The notes below the pieces were generated by a model that had not been told where the DNA came from, ran no database searches, and was given only the letters and a program-made list of their open reading frames with translations. 5,243 nucleotides of DNA. Source: Candidatus Bathyarchaeota archaeon (GTDB taxonomy: Archaea > Thermoproteota > Bathyarchaeia > Bathyarchaeales > UBA233). The DNA is taken from positions 1-5,243 of the forward strand of contig QMXC01000098.1 of assembly GCA_003661945.1 (NCBI GenBank), given 5' to 3'. Both the position numbers and the translations under genes were made by a program. Shown piece after piece: positions 1 through 5,243 of the stretch; the stretch's first letter is position 1; each line of letters starts with the position of its first letter.

Positions 1-1
1 A

Positions 2-643
2 ACCGTACATATAGTCGTTTTAAACAGCGAAGCTAACCCGTCCGAAGAGCAGCTTCAATGGTTAGAAAACGACCTCAAAACACATGAAAATTACACATGG
101 AAATTCGCCATGTTCCATCACCCACCGTTTTCCTCCAGCAAACACGGATGCTGGACAGAAGGACGGCAGTACTGGTGCCCCCTTTTCGATAAATACCACG
201 TAGACATAGTTTTTTCCGGACACGACCACAACTACGAAAGGACAAAACCAATAAACTGGACAGCGTCCAAAACTTCTCCTCAACCTTCCTATTCGAGAGG
301 AACCATGTACATAGTTTCAGCCGGGTTAGGAGCCCCGCTTTACGAATCTGGAACAGAATGGTGGACGGCATATTCTCGAAGCGTCTATCACTTCGTTATA
401 GTGGGCATATTCGCAAACAAAACCCTTAACCTTCAAGCGAAAAATGCTTCAGGAGCAACATTCGACAAAGTTCTCCAAAAAACACCCGTAATCCCAGAAT
501 TTCAACCACATATATTTTTATCCGTAATGATGGCAACAACCACGCTGCTCTCTATATTACTTCGAAAACATTCAAAACGTACGGCGTGTCGTTTTCAAAA
601 GAATCTTCAAACGAAAACTCTTAAAGAAGGGGAAAACTACTAA
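2..643 (+). CDS. Purple-acid-phosphatase-like metallophosphoesterase, C-terminal membrane anchor (5' partial)
   Basis: The reading frame is open from base 2, so the start lies outside the window; 213 residues are visible. The calcineurin-like phosphoesterase signature is clear: a QLQWLENDL segment, a metal-ligand FHHPP (visible residues 38-42), then VDIVFSGHDHNYERT, whose GHDH (73-76) supplies the last metal-binding histidines. GHxHxYERT is the form typical of purple acid phosphatases. The upstream aspartate/asparagine ligands are missing because the gene is cut. Three N-x-S/T sequons (visible residues 85, 139, 148) suggest an extracytoplasmic catalytic domain. Near the end, VIPEF (163-167) is followed by a hydrophobic helix (about 170-187) and a basic RKHSKR stretch, resembling archaeal PEF-CTERM sorting signals; a further 20 or so polar residues follow. 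Inferred role: hydrolysis of phosphate esters at the cell surface. The family call is firm, the substrate unknown. The next gene starts 35 bases downstream. Confidence 0.88.
   Translation, partial: TVHIVVLNSEANPSEEQLQWLENDLKTHENYTWKFAMFHHPPFSSSKHGCWTEGRQYWCPLFDKYHVDIVFSGHDHNYERTKPINWTASKTSPQPSYSRGTMYIVSAGLGAPLYESGTEWWTAYSRSVYHFVIVGIFANKTLNLQAKNASGATFDKVLQKTPVIPEFQPHIFLSVMMATTTLLSILLRKHSKRTACRFQKNLQTKTLKEGENY
494..580 (+). other. PEF-CTERM-like C-terminal sorting/anchor signal within the phosphatase
   Basis: This segment encodes Pro-Glu-Phe, a short polar spacer, a hydrophobic stretch of about 18 residues (IFLSVMMATTTLLSILL) and the basic cluster RKHSKR. That is the tripartite plan of archaeal C-terminal sorting signals. 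Known PEF-CTERM signals usually end soon after the basic cluster, whereas this protein continues for about 20 polar residues. It could therefore be a simple tail anchor rather than a processed archaeosortase substrate. Confidence 0.5.
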
Positions 644-650
644 ATTCGGG

Positions 651-678
651 TTTAAACACAACATCCGAAGCGACGGAG
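651..678 (+). promoter_or_regulatory. Possible TATA element and Shine-Dalgarno upstream of ftr
   Basis: A TTTAAA at 651-656 could act as a TATA box, placing transcription start around 677-682. GGAG at 675-678 matches the archaeal anti-Shine-Dalgarno sequence. It touches the TTG at 679, which is too close to serve it, but lies 9 bases from the TTG at 688. If the TATA were used, transcripts would begin near 679 and largely lose the GGAG, so the two signals do not both fit one start. Promoter use and start choice remain unresolved; read-through from the phosphatase gene is also possible. Confidence 0.3.
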
Positions 679-1647
679 TTGAAAACATTGCAGAACAAAG
701 CTTTGCATATAGTTGGGAAAAACGAGTTAGGTGATTTTGTTGTTGAAAACAGCGGAAGCGGGCGAACGGTTTTTGTAGAAGATACTTTCGCCGAACTGTT
801 TCCCATGTGGGCTAGCCGAGTATTAATCACGGCGAAAAACGAGAAGTGGGCTTTAACCGCTGCTAGAACCGCAACGGGCTTGGCAACGTCCATCATAATG
901 TCGCCGGCTGAAGCGGGAATCGAGAGAACAGCGTCGCCCGACGAGACTCCGGATAAACGTTGCGGCGTCTTCATACAGGTGTATCAGCGAAACCGGTTCG
1001 ACTTAAAGAGTCAACTAATAACCCGCATAGGACAATGCGTTATGACGTGTCCGACGACAGCCGCGTTCGACGGGTTGCCTCAAGCGAAGAGAAAGCTGAA
1101 GGTTGGGCGAAGCATTCGGCTGTTCGGAGACGGCTTCCAAAGAAAAACCGTGGTGAACGATAGAAAATGCTGGAAAATCCCCGTGATGGAAGGCGAATTC
1201 ATAGTTGAAGACAGCTTCGGAGCCGTCCAAGCCGTTGCAGGCGGGAACTTCCTCATAATGGCTGAAACGCTTGAAGCAGGGCTTAAAGCAGCCGAGGAAG
1301 CCGTAGAAGCCGTAAGCCGAAACGCTCAAGGCGTGATAATGCCGTTTCCAGGAGGAATCTGCCGCGCGGGCTCCAAAGCGGGCTCGTTAAAATACAAGTT
1401 AAAGGCTTCGACAAATCATCCATTCTGTCCGAAACTTAAGAAACTCGTTGAAGATTCAGCGGTTCCGGAAAACGTCCGCTGCGTCTATGAAATAGTGATT
1501 AACGGGTTAGACCTTGAATCCGTTAAAAAAGCCATGAGCGAAGGAGTAAAAGCCGCCATAAGGGTTCCCGGAGTAGTCAAAATCTCAGCTGGAAACTACG
1601 GCGGAAAACTTGGACCATACAAGGTGTATCTGAAAGAGATTCTTTAA
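679..1647 (+). CDS. ftr: Formylmethanofuran--tetrahydromethanopterin N-formyltransferase
   Basis: Ftr (EC 2.3.1.101) moves the formyl group from formylmethanofuran to tetrahydromethanopterin, the second step of the methyl branch of archaeal CO2 reduction, run forward or in reverse; it is a cytosolic enzyme. Recognised by family blocks along the whole length: VEDTFAELFP (33-42), RVLITA (47-52), PAEAGIERTASPDETPD (76-92), RIGQC (116-120), PTTAAFDGLP (125-134), IPVMEGEF (167-174), AGGNF (187-191), PFPGGI (222-227), GSKAGS (231-236), VYEIVINGLD (269-278) and ISAGNYGGKLG (302-312). The protein is complete at its C-terminus and shows no frameshift. At 322 residues from the TTG at 679 it is about 25 longer than typical Ftr, which normally begins about ten residues before the VEDTF block. 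No ATG exists in that region; TTG codons at 688 and 703 are alternatives, and 688 has the better-spaced GGAG. A nucleotidyltransferase gene begins 2 bases after the stop, suggesting cotranscription. No other C1-pathway gene is visible. Confidence 0.95.
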   Translation: MKTLQNKALHIVGKNELGDFVVENSGSGRTVFVEDTFAELFPMWASRVLITAKNEKWALTAARTATGLATSIIMSPAEAGIERTASPDETPDKRCGVFIQVYQRNRFDLKSQLITRIGQCVMTCPTTAAFDGLPQAKRKLKVGRSIRLFGDGFQRKTVVNDRKCWKIPVMEGEFIVEDSFGAVQAVAGGNFLIMAETLEAGLKAAEEAVEAVSRNAQGVIMPFPGGICRAGSKAGSLKYKLKASTNHPFCPKLKKLVEDSAVPENVRCVYEIVINGLDLESVKKAMSEGVKAAIRVPGVVKISAGNYGGKLGPYKVYLKEIL

Positions 1648-1649
1648 CT

Positions 1650-2702
1650 GTGATAAGTGGAAAAACGGAGCATATGCCTAAACTCGAACCCTTGTTTGAC
1701 GGCGACGCTTTCCTAACGAAGGAAAACTTCATATTCACAGTCATAGGATACGAGCATCCGAACAGCCGGTATTTCTGCTTCCTCAAATATATTCCAGCGG
1801 AACTAAAACCGCTTTTCCCCGTACGTTTGCTCCGGAGAACGTGGAAGCTTAGACCCGACGATGTAACGCTTTTTAGGGCTGAAAAGCTCTACACGGCGAA
1901 AAACTATCAAACATTAATCAGCACGTTTAAAGAGCATTTCCCAGACTACGTTTACTTCTGCCCCTACAGACGGAAAGACATCATAAGCGTTCCCGTAAGA
2001 GCCATAAAACGGGTTTTCCCAGCGAAAAACTGCATGGAAAAACTCCTAGCAAAAAAGGATAAAGACCCGTTAGAAGCCTTAGCTGCCGAGCTGATAACCC
2101 TTCTCTCCCGCTCTGCCGGTGTCCCAATCCAAGACTTCGGGTTAAGAGGCTCCATTGCGTTGAACATGCACAGCGAAGAATCCGACGTTGACTTCGCGGT
2201 TTACGGAGCAGAAAACTTTAGACGTGTAGAGAAAGCCGTGGAAAACCTCGTGGAAAAAGGAGTGTTAACTTATTTGACAAGCCGCAAAATGGACTTTCAA
2301 CGCCGATTCAGAGGAAAATACAAGGGTAAAGTTTTCATGTATAACGCGGTTCGCAAACCCAGCGAAATACGCGTGGAATATGGAAGATACAGATACACAC
2401 CGGTTAAACCGGTCAGCTTCGAATGCGAGGTGACGGACGACTCAGAAAGCATGTTTAGACCGGCATTGTATCCGATAACGGGGTATAAGCCGCTGAACGA
2501 GGAGTCAAAACTAGAAAGCAGCAGGGTTCCGCGAAGGGTGGTCTCCATGATTGGATGCTACCGAAACATAGCTAGGAAAGGACAAAAAATAAGGGTGCAT
2601 GGAACGCTGGAAAAAGTTGAAGATGCGCGAAACAGCGAAATCTTTTACCAAGTTGTGGTGGGTTCAGGAACAAACCAAAACGAGTTTATTGCCGTGTGTT
2701 AA
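1650..2702 (+). CDS. Predicted nucleotidyltransferase-fold protein (paralogue A)
   Basis: The core carries the polymerase-beta-type nucleotidyltransferase signature: FGLRGS (G167-S168), then 10 residues later SDVDFAVYG with the metal-binding pair D179 and D181, and a likely third acid E243 in EIRVEY. All three catalytic acids are present, so the protein looks active. Around the core are an N-terminal domain of about 140 residues (block IFTVIGYEHP, 28-37) and a C-terminal module (VTDDSESMFRPALYP, 261-275; VHGTLEKVED, 316-325). Both are shared with the protein at 3886-4986. It resembles archaeal predicted nucleotidyltransferases often labelled 'DNA polymerase beta subunit-like'; the acceptor (nucleotide, tRNA, protein or small molecule) cannot be told. 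Start: GTG at 1650 gives 350 residues and an N-terminus as long as its paralogue's; ATG at 1674, with GGAG only 3 bases upstream, is an equally serious choice. It follows ftr by 2 bases, so translation may be coupled. Confidence 0.85.
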   Translation: MISGKTEHMPKLEPLFDGDAFLTKENFIFTVIGYEHPNSRYFCFLKYIPAELKPLFPVRLLRRTWKLRPDDVTLFRAEKLYTAKNYQTLISTFKEHFPDYVYFCPYRRKDIISVPVRAIKRVFPAKNCMEKLLAKKDKDPLEALAAELITLLSRSAGVPIQDFGLRGSIALNMHSEESDVDFAVYGAENFRRVEKAVENLVEKGVLTYLTSRKMDFQRRFRGKYKGKVFMYNAVRKPSEIRVEYGRYRYTPVKPVSFECEVTDDSESMFRPALYPITGYKPLNEESKLESSRVPRRVVSMIGCYRNIARKGQKIRVHGTLEKVEDARNSEIFYQVVVGSGTNQNEFIAVC

Positions 2703-2721
2703 ACTGGAGATCTATCCCCGT

Positions 2722-3834
2722 TTAGGAAAGTAGGTGCACGTTGCCTATTCTCACGTTTTCTAAGTGTTTCCGTGCTCTTCGGTAGCATTCTTCTGCTGTT
2801 TTTCGGCTCGTGGTGGGCAGGTCGTTCATTACGTATTGGGGATAAAACGCCAAAAGCGTATAAGGAATTGTGGGGTCGATTTCTGCTATGAACCTTGCTA
2901 TGTTTTCCACTTCTTCTGCGTCTACGTATCCCGGAACGAGAAGGGTGCTGGCGGTAAGCAATGGCGGTTCTAAACGCGCCTTATAGTATTTTTCGCCTAT
3001 GCGCCGGAAGTTTTCCAGCGTAGGCTTGTTGGAAACTCCGCATAGAGCCACGTTTAAAGAGTTACTCCACGTTTTAAGGTCAAATTTCACGATGCCTCCG
3101 CTGTAAAGCGAAAGTTCAGCTGCTTTCAAGGCGAGTTTCGGGTTCATGTAGCCATTTGTTTCCCAGCAAATCCGAAGGATACGCTTCTCCTCTTGTGCTT
3201 TTTGAAGAGCTATCTGGCTTGTTTTTAACGCGTGGATTATCTGCGGCGAGGGGTCTCCGCCGAAATAGCATATGCACGAGACTTTTTCGTGGGCTTTGGC
3301 TGCGAGTTCTTCAGCGCTTATAGTTGGCTGACGTTTCTGCGTTAGGCTTCGGAAATGCCAGTTTTGGCAGAAAAGACAGTCGTAGGAGCATGCGCCGTAG
3401 AACACCGCGAGGTTCTCATAGCCGATTTCAGCCTTCGGCAAATAAGCGTATCGCGGGTAGCCTCTTCCGGTGCATCCGGCGCAGAACCACCACGCGACGC
3501 AGTTGGTCGGCAACGAGTCATAATAATATTCAAGCAACCCCTTATCCGGGAAACCAGCATAACGCACCAGCCTTCCATTCTCGTTGGCTACGAGACCGCA
3601 GTATCCGGTTTCATCTTCGCCTATAACGCAGCAGTTGGCACACACTTCGCATCGAACGCCGCCTCTGGTTCGCGGCGGAGATGGAGGCAAACCGAAGGTT
3701 TTCCGTGCGTCAGCATGCACCTTCGCAGTAACCTCTAAAGCTTTCTCAGGCTTGCGTCGAATACAGTCTAGGCAGACGCCGAGTTTCCCGCTGATTAGAG
3801 GCGATTCTTCTCCGCAGATTCGGCATTTTCCCAT
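2722..3834 (-). CDS. Radical SAM protein, AmrS/PflA-activase-like, with N-terminal cysteine clusters
   Basis: A radical SAM enzyme: C149-x3-C153-x2-C156 (ACSYDCLFCQNW) would bind the 4Fe-4S cluster that cleaves S-adenosylmethionine, and FGGDPSP (191-197) matches the glycine-rich SAM-contact motif. Three further cysteine groups lie before it: a zinc-ribbon-like pair C4/C7 and C21/C24; C62, C65, C68, C69 and C79, resembling the N-terminus of AmmeMemoRadiSam (AmrS, COG1180-type) proteins; and C112, C118 and C121 in NCVAWWFCAGC. These could hold zinc or extra iron-sulfur clusters. The family resembles pyruvate-formate-lyase activase, but no glycyl-radical enzyme is present, and neither are AMMECR1 or Memo genes, so the substrate is unknown. 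The start is the ATG at 3834 (MGKCRICG), immediately ahead of the zinc ribbon; no strong Shine-Dalgarno is visible. It converges on the nucleotidyltransferase gene to its left (19 bases apart) and diverges from the one on its right (51 bases). Confidence 0.88.
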   Translation of the reverse strand: MGKCRICGEESPLISGKLGVCLDCIRRKPEKALEVTAKVHADARKTFGLPPSPPRTRGGVRCEVCANCCVIGEDETGYCGLVANENGRLVRYAGFPDKGLLEYYYDSLPTNCVAWWFCAGCTGRGYPRYAYLPKAEIGYENLAVFYGACSYDCLFCQNWHFRSLTQKRQPTISAEELAAKAHEKVSCICYFGGDPSPQIIHALKTSQIALQKAQEEKRILRICWETNGYMNPKLALKAAELSLYSGGIVKFDLKTWSNSLNVALCGVSNKPTLENFRRIGEKYYKARLEPPLLTASTLLVPGYVDAEEVENIARFIAEIDPTIPYTLLAFYPQYVMNDLPTTSRKTAEECYRRARKHLENVRIGNVHLLS

Positions 3835-3885
3835 TTTCGACCGTTTCCCTAAAACGTTTAGAGCCGGAAGGTTCTTTTAGAGTTT
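3835..3885. promoter_or_regulatory. Divergent intergenic region, probable promoters for the radical SAM gene and paralogue B
   Basis: The 51 bases between two divergent starts must hold promoter elements for both genes unless these lie inside the opposite coding region. Reading leftward, the complement of 3873-3882 (CTCTAAAAGA) is TATA-like and sits about 40-48 bases from the ATG at 3834, consistent with a short leader. Reading rightward, AAAACGTTTA at 3851-3860 is a weak candidate about 26-35 bases from the ATG at 3886, which would give an almost leaderless message. Neither is a strong consensus match. Confidence 0.35.
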
Positions 3886-4986
3886 ATGCGCACAAGCTTT
3901 AGGAGCACGGCGGCGTTGAAGCTTAGAGACCGAGACGCGATAATAACCAGCATGGGCATAATCTTCCGGGTTTACGGGTATCTTCACCCCCCAGAAGGCT
4001 ACGTGTGCGACGTTGAATACGCGCCTTCAAATATTTTCCAATCAGCGATTCCGAAAGCGTTTAGGCGAGGAGTATCCGACAAGACCTACTACAAGTTCTT
4101 CGAAGACGAAGGATTGCGGTTCATACGCCAGAAATATCCACAATACCAAGTTTTCCACGAACCTCTGCAAAAGAAAATAGTGGGAGTTAAGAAAAACCAG
4201 ATAAAAGAAACTCGGAAGCCGGAAAGGAAACTTCAAAAACTCGTAAAGCAGACGCCTGCGGACGAGCTGCACGAAGCCTTGCTCGACGTTTTGAAACTCG
4301 TAACAAGCGCCACTGGGCTGAAAACAGAGAATTTCGGGGTTTTCGGCTCCTTGCTTCACGGCTTTTATCATCCACGGTTTTCCGACCTCGACTTTGTAGT
4401 CTACGGTAAACCCCAGCTGAAAAAGCTACGCGAATATTTAAGCGAAGCCTACGAGTCCGCCAATTCGCCGTTGAAAAACGAGTTTGAAAAACCAAACGTT
4501 CTAGAAGGAAAGAAATGGCGTTTCCACAATTATTCACCGCAGGAGTTTCTATGGCATCAGCGCCGAAAGCTCATCTACGGCGTGTATCACGACGCGAAAA
4601 GCGGCAGAGTCATAAAGGTGGAGTTCGAGCCTGTAAAAGAATGGAACGAAATACGGGACGAGTATTCAACATTGCGAAAAATAACAAGGCTCGGATGGGC
4701 TAAAGCCTTGGTTCGCGTGACCGACGACGCTGAAGCCGCTTTTATGCCAGCCATCTACACGGTGGAAACACTGAAACTTTCCACGAGCAACAGCGCGCGA
4801 GTAAAAAATGTTCAACGCATAGTTTCTTACGTTGAAGAATTTAGGCTGCAAGCATTCCAGGATGAAACGGTTTATGTTGAGGGAAACCTCGAAAAAGTGG
4901 AAACAGACAACGACGTTTTCCATCAGATAACCTTAACGAGATGCCCCAACTACTACGAACAAACGATGAAACTAGCACGTTTATAA
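3886..4986 (+). CDS. Predicted nucleotidyltransferase-fold protein (paralogue B)
   Basis: Full-length homologue of the protein at 1650-2702. The core reads FGVFGS (G154-S155), then SDLDFVVYG with the metal-binding pair D167 and D169, and the likely third acid E246 in VIKVEF. Shared blocks outside the core are DA-x-x-T then IFRVYGYLHP (26-35) at the N-terminus, and VTDDAEAAFMPAIY (278-291) and VEGNLEKVE (331-339) at the C-terminus. A lysine/arginine-rich linker (about 95-122) precedes the core, and the stretch between D169 and E246 is about 15 residues longer than in paralogue A. The catalytic acids are intact, so activity is expected; the substrate is unknown. Start: the ATG at 3886 gives 366 residues but has no Shine-Dalgarno. 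TTG at 3916 has AGGAG at 3901-3905, 10 bases upstream, and would begin only six residues before the first shared block (DA). Its promoter region is shared with the divergent radical SAM gene. Confidence 0.85.
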   Translation: MRTSFRSTAALKLRDRDAIITSMGIIFRVYGYLHPPEGYVCDVEYAPSNIFQSAIPKAFRRGVSDKTYYKFFEDEGLRFIRQKYPQYQVFHEPLQKKIVGVKKNQIKETRKPERKLQKLVKQTPADELHEALLDVLKLVTSATGLKTENFGVFGSLLHGFYHPRFSDLDFVVYGKPQLKKLREYLSEAYESANSPLKNEFEKPNVLEGKKWRFHNYSPQEFLWHQRRKLIYGVYHDAKSGRVIKVEFEPVKEWNEIRDEYSTLRKITRLGWAKALVRVTDDAEAAFMPAIYTVETLKLSTSNSARVKNVQRIVSYVEEFRLQAFQDETVYVEGNLEKVETDNDVFHQITLTRCPNYYEQTMKLARL

Positions 4987-4992
4987 CATATT

Positions 4993-5039
4993 CAAACCTT
5001 AAATAGCCCCTATACGCGTTTTCTGAATCAAAAGAGGTT
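4993..5039 (+). promoter_or_regulatory. TATA-box promoter and ribosome binding site of the coiled-coil membrane protein gene
   Basis: TTAAATA at 4999-5005 is a good archaeal TATA box, preceded by CAAACC (4993-4998), where the BRE would lie. The usual 25-base spacing puts transcription start near 5028-5031, leaving a leader of about 17 bases. GAGGTT (5034-5039) is a partial Shine-Dalgarno 7 bases before the ATG at 5047. This is the best-formed promoter in the window and suggests that the downstream gene is transcribed independently of the gene ending at 4986. Confidence 0.6.
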
Positions 5040-5046
5040 GACCCCT

Positions 5047-5243
5047 ATGGAAACCGAATATGAAACTATGATGGAAGCTCAGCCCAAAGCGGCTAAATGG
5101 AAAATATTCGCTTTAATCCTAGTAGCGCTCATCGTTACCCAAGCCTTGGCGTTCTTCGCGTTATACTCGAACGCCCAATTCAGATACAACAAGCTGGAAA
5201 GCGAATATGAAGAATACATGGCGTCCTACGAGAAGCTGCGAAC
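5047..5243 (+). CDS. Membrane-anchored coiled-coil protein of unknown function (3' partial)
   Basis: Too short and truncated to have a stop codon; 65 full codons are visible from an ATG with a well-placed Shine-Dalgarno and TATA promoter. The protein opens with an acidic stretch (METEYETMMEAQ), then a basic KAAKWK, then a hydrophobic helix at about 20-40 (IFALILVALIVTQALAFFALY). After it comes a charged helical segment with core positions Y47, L50, Y54, Y57, Y61 and L64 spaced 3-4-3-4-3, a regular heptad with mostly tyrosine in the a/d positions. This suggests a single-pass protein whose coiled coil follows the membrane helix directly. The helix could be an uncleaved anchor or a signal peptide; with no clear cleavage motif, anchor is favoured. 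Whatever domain follows lies outside the window, so no function is given. Confidence 0.75.
   Translation, partial: METEYETMMEAQPKAAKWKIFALILVALIVTQALAFFALYSNAQFRYNKLESEYEEYMASYEKLR

Noticed and set aside
621..974. 117-residue open frame on the - strand over the 5' end of ftr
   Set aside because: Antisense to conserved Ftr coding sequence and without any recognisable feature or promoter.
2400..2412. Palindrome CCGGTTAAACCGG
   Set aside because: Short inverted repeat inside coding sequence (VKPV region of paralogue A) with no neighbouring signal; consistent with chance and local codon use.
2703..2721. Possible bidirectional terminator between convergent genes
   Set aside because: Only 19 bases, with no T-tract and no stable hairpin, so a terminator cannot be supported, although termination must happen near here.
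3355..3738. 127-residue open frame on the + strand inside the radical SAM gene
   Set aside because: Lies wholly antisense to a well-supported radical SAM protein, has no recognisable motif and an unlikely composition (rich in Ala, Arg and Ser); a shadow frame.
4187..4537. 116-residue open frame on the - strand inside paralogue B
   Set aside because: Very arginine- and serine-rich with no motif, and antisense to a gene supported by homology with its paralogue; a shadow frame.
1650..4986. Toxin-antitoxin (MNT-HEPN) reading of the nucleotidyltransferase genes
   Set aside because: The proteins are about 350 residues with large extra domains, unlike the small MNT antitoxins, and no HEPN partner gene adjoins either one.

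Overview
This window looks like a chromosomal fragment from an uncultivated archaeon, most probably of the Bathyarchaeia/Thermoproteota type. Four things point that way. There is an archaeal-type formylmethanofuran:tetrahydromethanopterin formyltransferase (ftr). A secreted phosphatase carries a 'PEF' plus membrane-anchor C-terminus. One gene has a TATA-box promoter with a leader and Shine-Dalgarno. Several starts appear to be TTG or GTG. The phylum is an inference; the archaeal domain is much better supported. No RNA genes, CRISPR arrays, insertion sequences or large repeats were seen, and no gene-free stretch exceeds about 65 bases.

Layout from left to right. Bases 2-643 (+) are the 3' part of a purple-acid-phosphatase-like metallophosphoesterase, exported and held by a C-terminal membrane helix. 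Bases 679-1647 (+) are ftr. Two bases after its stop, 1650-2702 (+) encodes a predicted nucleotidyltransferase-fold protein (paralogue A), probably read from the same transcript. Convergent to it, with 19 bases between, 2722-3834 (-) encodes a cysteine-rich radical SAM protein of the AmrS/PflA-like type. Divergent from that, 51 bases away, 3886-4986 (+) encodes a second nucleotidyltransferase-fold protein (paralogue B), clearly homologous to A along its whole length. Bases 5047 to the end (+) are the start of a membrane-anchored coiled-coil protein with its own promoter.

Working together: Ftr transfers the formyl group in the methyl branch of the archaeal Wood-Ljungdahl or methanogenesis C1 pathway, and is the only gene here with a firmly assignable metabolic role. 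The most unusual feature is the arrangement of two diverged full-length paralogues (unknown N-terminal domain, nucleotidyltransferase core, conserved C-terminal module) on either side of a radical SAM gene. Their substrates are unknown. The arrangement may reflect a duplication and a shared pathway, or only chance proximity. The phosphatase and the coiled-coil protein look unrelated to the C1 and nucleotidyltransferase genes.
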